Shown here one piece after another: positions 7,791-15,832 of a stretch of 64,000 bases of DNA. Source of the stretch: JADMIH01 sp035274425 (lineage in GTDB: Bacteria > Chloroflexota > Chloroflexia > QHBQ01 > JADMIH01). The notes beneath the pieces are model-generated. The model saw nothing but the letters and a program-made list of their open reading frames with translations, did not search any database and had not been told where the DNA came from. Both the position numbers and the translations under genes were made by a program. The stretch is from the NCBI GenBank assembly GCA_035274425.1, contig DATEOC010000079.1, positions 116,659 through 180,658 on the forward strand, given 5' to 3'. The stretch's first letter is position 1; every line of letters begins with the position of its first letter.

Positions 7791-8990
7791 CTAGAGGGGA
7801 ATCTGCACTGTAAATCGACTCCCTACTCCTGGGGTACTTTCTACCTCTACTTTGCCACCATGCATCTGCAAAATATGGGCGACGATGGACAGCCCTAGCC
7901 CAGCGCCTCCTTTGTTTCTTGAGCGCGACCTGTCCACGCGATAAAAGCGGTCGAAGATGCGTGGCTGCTCTTCGGACGCTATACCAACACCGGTATCGGC
8001 GATTGTGACGATGGCACAGCCTTCGCCTCGACCAACCGTTACAGCTACCTCTCCACCTTCATGGTTGTAACGAATGCCATTCTCGACAAGGTTGCTAAAT
8101 ACCCGGGCGAGCAATGAGCCATTGCCCAGTACGCGGATGTCCGCTTCGCCTGTGACATTCAACTTTATATGCTGCCTGTGGGCAACTGGCTCAAGGTCGT
8201 CTACCACAACTCCAACGAGAGGCATTAGAGCGACCTCTTCCCGGGCCTTCGATTCTTCCTTAGCTAATAGGAGGAGATCAGAAATTAAATGCTCAAAGCG
8301 CGTGACTGTACGATCCAAAACCGGAGCCATCTCGCGGTAGTCATCTACGGTAGCGTCGTTATCGGAATACATGACCTGGAGATTGGTGCGCAAGGTGGTA
8401 AGAGGTGTGCGTAGCTCATGCGCCGCGTTATTCACGAATTGGCCTTGCTGGTCGAAAGAGCGCTCAAGGCGTCCTAGCATAGTGTTGAAAGCCGCGACTA
8501 ACTCTTTGATTTCATCTTCAGGCCCGTTGAGTTCAAGCCGCGTATCGAGGGTGCCCACACTGATATGCTGAGCTGATCGCGCAACGTTACGTAGAGGATT
8601 CAATGCGCGACCAGCTAACCAGTAAGCTCCTATCGCACCCAACAACGCAATAATGCCCAGCCCGATTAGTGAGGTAATGCGGATTCTGCCCAATAGATCC
8701 TGTCGTATGGGGTTAATATCCCCAGCAGTAACAAGCTCCGAGGTAATGCCCGATAGAGATATAGCCGTAGGAGTCGGTTGTCCTGCCCTTAACTCTCCAC
8801 CAGACTCGATTACCAAGTTTGGGGGCAAGGCGATAGTATTAGAGTCGAGTTCTATGCTTGCGCTCAGATTGATAAAGAGCGCTAAGCCCAAACTCAATGC
8901 CATGAGCATAGCCCCAGACATGAGGGCCAAGCGCATCCTCAAGGTGAGTCGCTGGTTTATCCAAGGCTTAGATCGTCTTAGATAGCTCAT
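7791..8990 (-). CDS. Membrane sensor histidine kinase
   Basis: 399 residues. Two transmembrane helices (about 19-43 and 113-133) enclose a small outside sensor of ~70 residues. A HAMP domain follows (RALNPLRNVARSAQHIS), then the HisKA domain with the phospho-accepting His of AAHELRTPLTTLRTN (about residue 191), and the ATPase domain with N box NLVENGIRYNHEGG, DTGVGI and GAGLGLSIV. It autophosphorylates and passes phosphate to the adjacent response regulator, whose stop overlaps its ATG by 4 bp (ATGA), indicating coupled translation. The signal is unknown; the next gene codes for an exported crystallin-like protein. Confidence 0.95.
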   Translation of the reverse strand: MSYLRRSKPWINQRLTLRMRLALMSGAMLMALSLGLALFINLSASIELDSNTIALPPNLVIESGGELRAGQPTPTAISLSGITSELVTAGDINPIRQDLLGRIRITSLIGLGIIALLGAIGAYWLAGRALNPLRNVARSAQHISVGTLDTRLELNGPEDEIKELVAAFNTMLGRLERSFDQQGQFVNNAAHELRTPLTTLRTNLQVMYSDNDATVDDYREMAPVLDRTVTRFEHLISDLLLLAKEESKAREEVALMPLVGVVVDDLEPVAHRQHIKLNVTGEADIRVLGNGSLLARVFSNLVENGIRYNHEGGEVAVTVGRGEGCAIVTIADTGVGIASEEQPRIFDRFYRVDRSRSRNKGGAGLGLSIVAHILQMHGGKVEVESTPGVGSRFTVQIPL

Positions 8991-9688
8991 AGTCTTGCTA
9001 AAGGCTCGCCTGGGCAGGGCGTGACCATGCGATAACCCTTTCCGACTACCGTTTCAATGTATCTGGGATGCTCCGCATCGTCGTCCATCTTGCGGCGGAG
9101 CGAGTTCATGTGAACGCGGAGAGCGCCTGTGAAGCTGTTCACGGTATCATCCCAGGCATGTTCCAGCAATTCCTGGTAAGTGACTACCTCACTCTGGTGC
9201 CGCATCAGGTATTCCAGGATGTTGAACTCTTTTGCGGTCAGCGAAAGGCGCCTGCCGCTGAGGCAGACCACTCTCGACGATGAATCGACGGTAAGGTCTC
9301 CGCACCTGAGGAGCAGGGTGCGTGCACGTATATCCCGGCGCAGCAGCGCCCGCACGCGAGCCAGCAGCTCATCGAAGTGGAAGGGTTTAGGGAGGTAGTC
9401 GTCTGCTCCTACGTCCAGGCCGCGCACTCGCTCAGCGACACCGGCGCGAGCGGTGAGCATCAAGATAAGGAGAGAGGGCCGGGTAGCACGCAAGCGGCGG
9501 CAAACTTCCAGCCCATCGAGGCCGGGCAGATTGAGGTCGAGGATCAGGAGGTCATAATCGTTGATCTGCGCCTGCTGAAAGCCATGCTCTCCATTCAGGG
9601 CAATATCTACCGCATACCCCTGCTTACGCAGCCCCCTGGCGACAGCGGCAACAAAGTCCTCTTCATCCTCGATAATCAACAGTCTCAT
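8987..9688 (-). CDS. OmpR-family response regulator
   Basis: About 233 residues from the preferred ATG at 9688. The receiver domain shows IIEDEEDF acidic residues, phospho-acceptor Asp51 in LLILDLNLPG, and the conserved Lys of DYLPKPFHFDEL. The C-terminal winged helix has LTAKEFNILEYLM, ALRVHMNSLRRKM and ETVVGKGYRM. It binds DNA as a head-to-tail dimer. A possible target is the 11-bp-spaced direct repeat at 7683-7700. It is translationally coupled to the downstream kinase. An upstream in-frame ATG at 9703 would add five residues that the family does not need. Confidence 0.95.
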   Translation of the reverse strand: MRLLIIEDEEDFVAAVARGLRKQGYAVDIALNGEHGFQQAQINDYDLLILDLNLPGLDGLEVCRRLRATRPSLLILMLTARAGVAERVRGLDVGADDYLPKPFHFDELLARVRALLRRDIRARTLLLRCGDLTVDSSSRVVCLSGRRLSLTAKEFNILEYLMRHQSEVVTYQELLEHAWDDTVNSFTGALRVHMNSLRRKMDDDAEHPRYIETVVGKGYRMVTPCPGEPLARL

Positions 9689-9840
9689 ATTGATCTCATT
9701 CACATAGTAAACACGCGAATAAGATGGACAGTCGCTGATTGTCCAGAGTTATATTGTACCACGTATTAGCAATCTACGCATCGCCAGTATAGATTAATCT
9801 ACTAAGATTTCCATTGGTGAGGGTAGAAACGAGCGTCACA

Positions 9841-9868
9841 GTAGGGGCACGGCGCGCCGTGCCCCTAC
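9841..9868. terminator. 28-bp perfect GTAGGGGC palindrome
   Basis: A perfect palindrome with 14-bp arms (GTAGGGGCACGGCG) and no loop lies 12 bp after the mutS2 stop and between mutS2 and the response regulator gene. It belongs to a GTAGGGGC...GCCCCTAC repeat family also seen near 41157, 41401 and, in partial form, 46925. It may act as a terminator. Confidence 0.6.
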
Positions 9869-9880
9869 CGGCTATGCATG

Positions 9881-12451
9881 TTACAGCTTGACGATAGTCA
9901 CTCCCTCACCGCCCTGCTCTACGGGCGCGGTCTCGACCTCTTTGACCAGGGGGTGCGATCTGAAGTACTCACGCATAGATTTGCGGAGCGCGCCTGTGCC
10001 CTTGCCATGTATGACGCGCAGGAAAGGCATACCCGCCAGGGATGCTTCGTTCAAGCGGCGGTCCATCTCCTCTATAGCGGCCTCGGCACGCCAGCCCCTG
10101 AAGTCGTATTCGAGGGGAGGAGGAGCTACAGGTGCTGTGGTGGCGTACCTGCCCATGCTGCCCGTGCTTGCCGATTCACGTGCAGCACTCGCAGCACGGG
10201 CGGTGCGCCTGAGTGTTACGTCGCCCATTGGCACGCGCATCTTGAACGCCCCAACCTGCACCTCTATCTGCCCTGCTTTATCGGGAGCGGATAGCACGTC
10301 CCCCTCTGCCCCCATACTCCGAACGAACACCGTATCGCCAGGGCCAAAGAGGTGAGGTTGTGCCGACTCCTCCTCTTTGGGGTGACGCCTGGACCTCTGG
10401 GCGCGGGCCTTCTTCTGCTGTTGGGTGGCGCGGACGGAGAGCTGCTTGTCAAGCTCCTGAGCGCGTAACTGCGCTTCCTGCACCCACTTGCTGGTGAGAG
10501 CGTCGTCGGAGGTCGCCGTCAGCCCCGCCTCCACCCTGCCCCTCAACCTGCGTAGTTCGTCCCTGAGCGCTTGCAGCTCGCGCTGAGTCTCGGCGTGGGC
10601 CTCTTCGGCGGCGCGCGCTTTGATGTCGTCCACCTCGGCCAGCTTGCGGTCTAGCTCCTCGCGGCGGCGGTCCAGCTCGCGGCGGGACTGCTCAATGGTG
10701 CCGCGCTCCGTGTGGGCAGCCTCACGCGCACCCCGTATGTCCTCGAGGAGGCTCTCCACGCTCTGCGCATCGGGGTCTATGAAGCTCTTAGCGCGCTCGA
10801 TGATGGTATGGGTCAGCCCCAGGCGGCGGGCGATTGCGAGGGCGTTGCTGCGGCCCGGCACCCCTATCATCAGCCGGTACGTCGGGCTGAGGGTGTCCAC
10901 GTTGAACTCCACAGATGCGTTCTCCACGCCGGGGGTGCTGAATGCGAACGCCTTTAGCTCGGAGTAGTGCGTGGTGCAGACCGACAGCGCACCTATCTCA
11001 AGGATGTGGGTGATGATGGAGCGGGCGAGGGCCGAGCCTTCCTGCGGGTCGGTGCCTGCGCCCAGCTCGTCTAGCAGGATGAGGCTATCCCGGTCGGCGC
11101 GCTTGAGGATGCCTATGATATTGGACATGTGGGAGGAGAAGGTGCTGAGGCTCTGCTCGATACTCTGCTCATCTCCAATATCAGCGAAGACATCTTTGAA
11201 GACGACGGCCCGCGACCCCACATCGGCGGGTATATGCAGCCCCGCCATCGCCATAATTGAGAGGAGGCCAACCGTCTTGAGCGCGACCGTTTTGCCACCC
11301 GTGTTCGGCCCCGTAATCACCAGCATCCTGAACCGCTCGCCCAACTCCACAGTGATCGGCACGACGTTGCCAGTGAGAAGTGGGTGGCGGGCGTTCTTGA
11401 AGAACAACCCTTTCGGATTTCGGATTTCGGATTTCGGATTTCGGATTGATTCGAGAGCGATACTGCCTTCTGAAGATTCGTCCTTCGTCCTTCGTCCTTC
11501 GTCCGCACGCCGCTCGCGGTTATCAGGCGGGCGACTTGGGGTTGGTACTTTGGGGCGGGGTTCGACAAGCTCAGGCTCTATGGAGTGAGTGGCGATGCTG
11601 TAGCGGCCTTTGGCTAGGGCGAGGTCTATGTCCGCGACTATCTCGACGTTGGTACGTATGGCCTCGCCGCGGGAGGCGATGAGCGCACCCAGCTCTCGCA
11701 TGATGCGCTCTATCTCAAGCGTCTCTTCAAGCTGTAACTGCCGCCACTCGTTTCCCAGGTCTACCGTCGCCAGAGGCTCTACGAAGAGGGTCGAGCCTGT
11801 GTTGGACTGGTCGTGCACGATACCACGCAGAGCGCCCTGGAAGTCGCGTTTGACGGGGACTACGTAGCGGCCATCGCGTAGAGTGATAATCGGCTCCTGG
11901 AGGGCGCGGGCGTAAGTTTCGGAGGAGATGATCTGCTGTAGCTTCGCCATGAGGCGGTTGTACGCAGCACGGATGTTCACGCGGATTTTGCCCAGCGCGG
12001 GCGACGCGGAGTCGAGCACCTGCCCATCGTCGTTGATGCAGCGCTCTATCTCCTGCTCTATCTTGGGCAGGGGGGTGATGCCGTCCGCTATAAAGGCAAG
12101 CAAGTCGAGGTCGCCTCGCTCGGCGGTGCGTACGATGAGGTCGCGCAGCACGCGGCAGGCTCGCATCGTGTCGAGCACCTGTAGAATGTCGGTTGGGTCG
12201 AGCACCGAGCCAAGCTCCGCCCGCCTGACAAGCTCGCGCACATCCCGCGCAGGGCCTATCGTAACGTCAGGACGCAACGAGAGGAGGCGCACAGCCTCTG
12301 TTGTGATGCGCTGGTTGCGCCTTGCCTGCGCGATGTCGCTCAGCGGCTCTAGGTTGATAGCAAGCTCGCGCCCAGCGCTGAATGAGGTGTATTTGGCGAG
12401 CTGCTCGCGCACCTTGCCGAACTCCAGGGTATGTAGAGTCTTTTCGTTCAC
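9881..12451 (-). CDS. mutS2: MutS2 family ATPase/endonuclease
   Basis: 856 residues, longer than the usual ~780-800. An N-terminal MutS core leads to the Walker A motif ITGPNTGGKT (about residue 378) and Walker B LILLDELGAGTDP. A long charged coiled coil follows, and the C-terminal Smr endonuclease domain shows LDFRGW-type YDFRGWRAEAA and HGKGTGALR. MutS2 acts on recombination intermediates and stalled ribosomes in different bacteria. Residues ~311-350, just before the conserved ARHPLL, are extra and are encoded by two heptamer arrays (DEGRRTKDE and IRNPKSEIRNPK). The ATG is 4 bp after the stop of the cupredoxin gene, so it is probably co-transcribed with the iron-uptake genes. Confidence 0.95.
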   Translation of the reverse strand: MNEKTLHTLEFGKVREQLAKYTSFSAGRELAINLEPLSDIAQARRNQRITTEAVRLLSLRPDVTIGPARDVRELVRRAELGSVLDPTDILQVLDTMRACRVLRDLIVRTAERGDLDLLAFIADGITPLPKIEQEIERCINDDGQVLDSASPALGKIRVNIRAAYNRLMAKLQQIISSETYARALQEPIITLRDGRYVVPVKRDFQGALRGIVHDQSNTGSTLFVEPLATVDLGNEWRQLQLEETLEIERIMRELGALIASRGEAIRTNVEIVADIDLALAKGRYSIATHSIEPELVEPRPKVPTPSRPPDNRERRADEGRRTKDESSEGSIALESIRNPKSEIRNPKGLFFKNARHPLLTGNVVPITVELGERFRMLVITGPNTGGKTVALKTVGLLSIMAMAGLHIPADVGSRAVVFKDVFADIGDEQSIEQSLSTFSSHMSNIIGILKRADRDSLILLDELGAGTDPQEGSALARSIITHILEIGALSVCTTHYSELKAFAFSTPGVENASVEFNVDTLSPTYRLMIGVPGRSNALAIARRLGLTHTIIERAKSFIDPDAQSVESLLEDIRGAREAAHTERGTIEQSRRELDRRREELDRKLAEVDDIKARAAEEAHAETQRELQALRDELRRLRGRVEAGLTATSDDALTSKWVQEAQLRAQELDKQLSVRATQQQKKARAQRSRRHPKEEESAQPHLFGPGDTVFVRSMGAEGDVLSAPDKAGQIEVQVGAFKMRVPMGDVTLRRTARAASAARESASTGSMGRYATTAPVAPPPLEYDFRGWRAEAAIEEMDRRLNEASLAGMPFLRVIHGKGTGALRKSMREYFRSHPLVKEVETAPVEQGGEGVTIVKL
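11411..11504. repeat. Two heptamer arrays inside mutS2
   Basis: TTTCGGA repeats at 11411-11448 (five units) and TCGTCCT repeats at 11478-11504 are read in frame on the minus strand as SEIRNPK- and DEGRRTK-type peptides. Neither array contains a stop in the orientation used. Confidence 0.92.
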
Positions 12452-12455
12452 CGCT

Positions 12456-12845
12456 CTATTTTACTATAAACTCCCCTTCCATACCCTGGTCCTCGTGTAT
12501 CTCGCAATAGAGCTTGTACGTGCCGGGCTGCAACGATTGAAGGTCAACACTCTTGGTCTGGCCGGGCGATAGCTTGGTTTCCGGCAGGAGCGTCTTTACC
12601 TCTACCTCGTGCACTTCCTGGCCCTCATTTACCACAGTCAGCTTTATTGGCTTGCCCGCCTCGACTGTGTAGCTCTTGGGGTCGAAGAGGTTGTCTTTCG
12701 CGACTATACGCACTTCCTGAGCGCCTGCTTGCGGGGTCGTGTTGCTTGTGCCTGTGGTAGGAACGGGCTGCGCAGTGTCAGAGCCGCAACCTGTCATGCT
12801 GAGCATGAGTACGCCGACCAGAGCCGTAATTATCACTTTCTTCAT
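12456..12845 (-). CDS. Cupredoxin-domain lipoprotein, EfeO-like
   Basis: About 129 residues from ATG 12845. The N terminus is a lipoprotein signal with lipobox LSMTGC. The mature part is a single cupredoxin domain (VRIVAKDNLFDPKSYTVEAG, VVNEGQEVHEVEV, YKLYCEIHEDQGMEGEF), with His, Cys, His and Met in positions expected for a type-1 metal site. It lies downstream of the FTR1 permease, which suggests a role in periplasmic iron or copper handling for that permease. A longer reading would start inside the upstream palindrome and is less likely; AAGGAG precedes the chosen ATG by 12 nt. Confidence 0.85.
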   Translation of the reverse strand: MKKVIITALVGVLMLSMTGCGSDTAQPVPTTGTSNTTPQAGAQEVRIVAKDNLFDPKSYTVEAGKPIKLTVVNEGQEVHEVEVKTLLPETKLSPGQTKSVDLQSLQPGTYKLYCEIHEDQGMEGEFIVK

Positions 12846-12887
12846 AGTAAGCACTTTCTCCTTCGTAAGTCTAATGAAAGTATGGGT

Positions 12888-12946
12888 GTTCATCTCAAAT
12901 ATGATTTTGGGCCCCGGCGGGGCCCAAAATCATATTTGAGATGAAC
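12888..12946. terminator. 59-nt perfect palindrome between efeU and cupredoxin gene
   Basis: Perfect 29-bp arms (12888-12916 and 12918-12946) with a single unpaired base form a very stable hairpin between two co-directional genes. It could terminate, attenuate or protect the efeU message and so set the ratio of the two products. Confidence 0.75.
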
Positions 12947-12955
12947 CAACTAGGG

Positions 12956-13846
12956 CTAGCGAGCGGTGGTTACTGGTTCGCCTTGCCGCTCAGCTACGGG
13001 GTTCACCACTGGAGTAGTGACCGCAGGCGAAGGAGCGGGGGTGGCGCTTTTCGCCGGGCGAAGCAAGAAGTAGCCTACTACAAGCAGATAGCCGAAGTAG
13101 AAGATCAATTGCATGAGCGAGGGCTGGGAGGTGTAGCCTATAAGGGCTTGCAGCACCGAGCCTAGCGGGCTGCCGGTAGCGATAAAGCCGCCGGTGTTCC
13201 ACACGTGCTCGACCAGGGGAGGGAGCCAGCCCACTTCCTCAAACTCGTGGACGGCGTATCGCAGGATAGCAGCGGCGAAGATGACCAATAATATGCTGGT
13301 GAACTTGAAGAAGGTGCGCATCTGCAAGCGAACGCCCGCCACGTATACGGCCCAGGCCACACCCAGGGCTACCAGCAGGCCAGCTATGCCGCCGAATAGA
13401 GTGGCAGTACCGGAGGTTTGAAAGGCAGACGCCGATAGGAAGAGCGCGGTCTCGACACCTTCACGAGCGACGGTCATGAAGGCGAGGCCGAACATGCCCC
13501 AGCCCGCGCTCTGTACTAGGCTCTCTTTCATCGAATGCTCAAGCGAGCCTTTGATAAAGCGCGCCATCCGCGCCATCCAGAAGATCATGTAGGTGAGCAT
13601 GACGACGGCGATCAGCGAGGTCACCCCTTCGTAGATGCCTTTGGCCGGGTAGTCAAATTGCGCGCCAACCAACTGCAACACAAGGGTAAACCCGACCGCC
13701 AGCAATCCCGCCGACAATGCCCCGGCCCATATAGAGAAGCGCAGGTTGAGCCGCCCTACCTTGCGCAGATACCCAAGCATAATAGCCACTATAAGAGCGG
13801 CTTCAAGCCCCTCGCGGAATGTAAGTACAGCAGCTCCGAAACTCAT
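12956..13846 (-). CDS. efeU: FTR1-family high-affinity iron permease
   Basis: 296 residues with seven or so membrane helices. Both REGLE-type iron-handling motifs of the FTR1/EfeU family are present: FREGLEAALIV (helix 1) and AREGVETALFL (helix 4). It carries iron across the inner membrane, usually with an oxidase or cupredoxin partner. The cupredoxin lipoprotein gene follows on the same strand. The ribosome-binding site GAGGGAG lies 11 nt before the ATG and is exactly complementary to a segment about 110 nt upstream, so expression may be controlled by leader folding. The C-terminal tail is Pro/Ala-rich and variable. Confidence 0.93.
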   Translation of the reverse strand: MSFGAAVLTFREGLEAALIVAIMLGYLRKVGRLNLRFSIWAGALSAGLLAVGFTLVLQLVGAQFDYPAKGIYEGVTSLIAVVMLTYMIFWMARMARFIKGSLEHSMKESLVQSAGWGMFGLAFMTVAREGVETALFLSASAFQTSGTATLFGGIAGLLVALGVAWAVYVAGVRLQMRTFFKFTSILLVIFAAAILRYAVHEFEEVGWLPPLVEHVWNTGGFIATGSPLGSVLQALIGYTSQPSLMQLIFYFGYLLVVGYFLLRPAKSATPAPSPAVTTPVVNPVAERQGEPVTTAR

Positions 13847-13856
13847 CTAACGTGAT

Positions 13857-13978
13857 ACTCCCTCTACAAAGTGTTGAGTTGGGGATATTTGCATGACGCA
13901 GCTTCGCGTCTTCTCGAACCATGCAAATAAACCCGCCTTTATTTCAACAATGAATATAACCTAATTTCAAGAGGGAGT
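13857..13978 (-). promoter_or_regulatory. Structured leader that can sequester the efeU ribosome-binding site
   Basis: On the minus strand three nested inverted repeats enclose the gap: ACTCCCTCT/AGAGGGAGT (13970-13978 with 13857-13865), TGTTGA/TCAACA (13872-13877 with 13944-13949) and TATTTGCATG/CATGCAAATA (13886-13895 with 13920-13929), plus a small ACGC/GCGT tip. The outermost 3' strand contains the Shine-Dalgarno of efeU. No known riboswitch class was recognised. A TTAGGTTA half-site similar to DtxR/IdeR boxes lies inside (around 13956-13963). Confidence 0.5.
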
Positions 13979-14019
13979 CAATAGGTTCTGGGGCTTTTTA
14001 CAAGCATTTTAGTTACTTT

Positions 14020-14955
14020 TTACAGATTTTTCTGTAGATACCCATCCAGGATGTTGCGCTCACTGGCATAAAATTGGCTGAGACCCCAGGCTTGCAGCAA
14101 AGTGAGGAGGATAGCTGCGCCTGCCACTATCACGTCGGCGCGGTCAGGAGGGACGCCCATAGCAACCCTTTCGTCTGCACTCAAGAGAGACATATCTTTC
14201 AGTTGCTTGTCCAGCCAGGTGGCGTCAATCAGTAGCTCACCTTTGTATGACTCGCCATCAGAGATGCGCTGGTATAGCCGCGCAAGCACAGAAGCGGTGC
14301 CACCAATCACCACCGCCAGATGTGGCCTCGGCTTGAGGGCAGACGCCTCGCGGGCCAACTCTATCTGGAGGGCAGCCATAGTGCCCATCAGCTTCGTGCG
14401 CTCTATTGGGCGGTCAAGGCCAAATCTGCGCATCGCAGTGCGCCCACCTGTCTTCAGACTGAGCACCGATTCTGGTTCTGGTTGTCCGAGAAAACCAACC
14501 GACAGGTCGGAGCTGCCCCCACCGATGTCTATCACTCCAAATGGGGTATTCGCCTGGGCTGAGGTTGAAGTGGAGACTGCAAGCCAGCCCAACGTTGCCT
14601 CTTCCTCACCGCTGATGATATTGACGGGCACACCCAGGTCGCGCTCCAGGGCCTGCGTTAGCTCACCGCTGTTGGAAGCGGCCCTTGTCGCTTCTGTGGC
14701 GATTATGCTGAGCAGAGGAGCACCATGCTCTCGTGCTCGTCCTGCAAAATTGACCGCGGCCCTTATAGTATCTCGAATTGCGTCAGAGGTCAGCATAAGG
14801 CGACCATCCGGCGCAATCTTATAACCGGCGAGCCTCGTCACTACCTCATCTCGCTCCACCGCCAGGATGCGCCCATCCTCACGTTCAGCAATAAGCAACC
14901 TGACCGAGTTCGATCCAATGCCTATTAGCGCCACTTGTTTTGTAAGGTCAGCCAA
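14020..14955 (-). CDS. Ppx/GppA-type phosphatase
   Basis: 311 residues of the exopolyphosphatase/pppGpp phosphatase family, ASKHA fold. The N-terminal phosphate-1 motif reads ALIGIGSNSVRLLIAE, and the family loops ATEATRAASN, GEEEATLGW and VIDIGGGSSDLSVG are all present. It hydrolyses polyphosphate and/or guanosine pentaphosphate in the cytosol. It is as long as the short, single-module members (no HD domain). It stands alone on the minus strand, followed by the structured gap upstream of efeU. Confidence 0.92.
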   Translation of the reverse strand: MADLTKQVALIGIGSNSVRLLIAEREDGRILAVERDEVVTRLAGYKIAPDGRLMLTSDAIRDTIRAAVNFAGRAREHGAPLLSIIATEATRAASNSGELTQALERDLGVPVNIISGEEEATLGWLAVSTSTSAQANTPFGVIDIGGGSSDLSVGFLGQPEPESVLSLKTGGRTAMRRFGLDRPIERTKLMGTMAALQIELAREASALKPRPHLAVVIGGTASVLARLYQRISDGESYKGELLIDATWLDKQLKDMSLLSADERVAMGVPPDRADVIVAGAAILLTLLQAWGLSQFYASERNILDGYLQKNL

Positions 14956-14962
14956 ATGTTGC

Positions 14963-15016
14963 CTCCTGCGTGATGCGTGAGATTAGTGTGTAACTCGTAA
15001 CTCGTAATTCGGAATT
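14963..15016. repeat. Short GTGATGC and TAACTCG/TAATTCG heptamers
   Basis: Upstream of the Ppx/GppA start and before the divergent bifunctional nuclease gene. GCGTGATGCGTGAG passes into GTAACTCGTAACTCGTAATTC units, followed by a CTCTGCCCCTCTGTGGTGAA core-like fragment at 15027-15047. Confidence 0.7.
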
Positions 15017-15174
15017 GCCAAAGCCCTCTGCCCCTCTGTGGTGAACCAGATGTATATGGCGTTTTGGGATGCAAACGGGTGGAGGTCTCTTTACAAAAAG
15101 TAGAGGATGCCAGTAAAATATACACAGGTAGAGAGATTCACGCCCAGCGCCCAGGTAGACGGAGGTATTGGTAG

Positions 15175-15732
15175 ATGATCGAGTGCAAGATCGAAAGTAT
15201 CAGGGTAAGCATGGTCACCCAGCACCGCGTGGTCATCCTGAAAGAGGTGGAATCGGAGCGTTACCTCCCTATCTGGATAGGCGCTGCCGAAGCGGACGCC
15301 ATCGCACTGGAGCTACAGGAAGTGCCGGTGCAGCGTCCCTTCACTCACGACCTCATGCGCCATATCGTCAGCGAGCTTGGAGCTACCATCACCCACGTCT
15401 TCATCAACGACCTTCGGGACGATACTTTCTACGCCCGAATTGTGATGGATGCCAATGGTCGCCACGCCGAGGTAGACTCTCGCCCCTCCGACGCCATCGC
15501 ACTGGCCGTGCGCGTCAAGTGCCCCATCTTCGTCGAGGAGCGCGTGCTCGACAGCGTGGGCGTTATACTCGATACCGACGATGCCCGCGACGACGCGGAC
15601 GTGCCCGACGGGGAATCGCTCCCCAGCTCCGAGCTACCGGACGAAGACCGCCTTTCGGTCTTCCGCGACTTCATCAACTCAATCGATATGGACGACCTGG
15701 GCAAGTCCGGCGAAGGACCAAGCAGATTGTAA
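15175..15732 (+). CDS. Bifunctional nuclease (DUF151) family protein
   Basis: 185 residues. The first ~130 form the BFN domain: MIECKIESIRVSMVTQHRVV, then YLPIWIGAAEADAIALELQ, RPFTHDL, and a DSRPSDAIALAVRVKCPIFV signature. The last ~45 residues are acidic and variable. Members have been linked to DNase/RNase activity and basal defence, but the cellular role in bacteria is unclear. GGAGG lies about 10 nt upstream of the ATG. It is a single gene, convergent with arginine deiminase. Confidence 0.92.
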   Translation: MIECKIESIRVSMVTQHRVVILKEVESERYLPIWIGAAEADAIALELQEVPVQRPFTHDLMRHIVSELGATITHVFINDLRDDTFYARIVMDANGRHAEVDSRPSDAIALAVRVKCPIFVEERVLDSVGVILDTDDARDDADVPDGESLPSSELPDEDRLSVFRDFINSIDMDDLGKSGEGPSRL

Positions 15733-15832
15733 ATTCTAAATTATGAATTTTGAATTCTAAATTATGAGTTGTGAGCATAAAACAGCTACGGTATTTTGCT
15801 AATTTAGAATTCAAAATTGAGAATTCATAATT
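15733..15832. repeat. AT-rich heptamer inverted repeat between convergent genes
   Basis: ATTCTAA, ATTATGA, ATTTTGA, ATTCTAA, ATTATGA and GTTGTGA follow one another with strict period 7 (15735-15776) and face a complementary arm at 15800-15832. The right arm supplies the TGA stop of arcA. The block can fold as a hairpin and probably ends both transcripts. Confidence 0.75.

Noticed and set aside
12846..12893. Longer N terminus of the cupredoxin lipoprotein starting at 12893
   Set aside because: The extra 16 residues begin inside the palindrome and would place a polar stretch before the lipoprotein signal. The ATG at 12845 gives a normal signal peptide.
13956..13963. Full DtxR/IdeR operator before efeU
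   Set aside because: Only one half-site (TTAGGTTA) is present. The second half does not match, so it is mentioned only as a hint.
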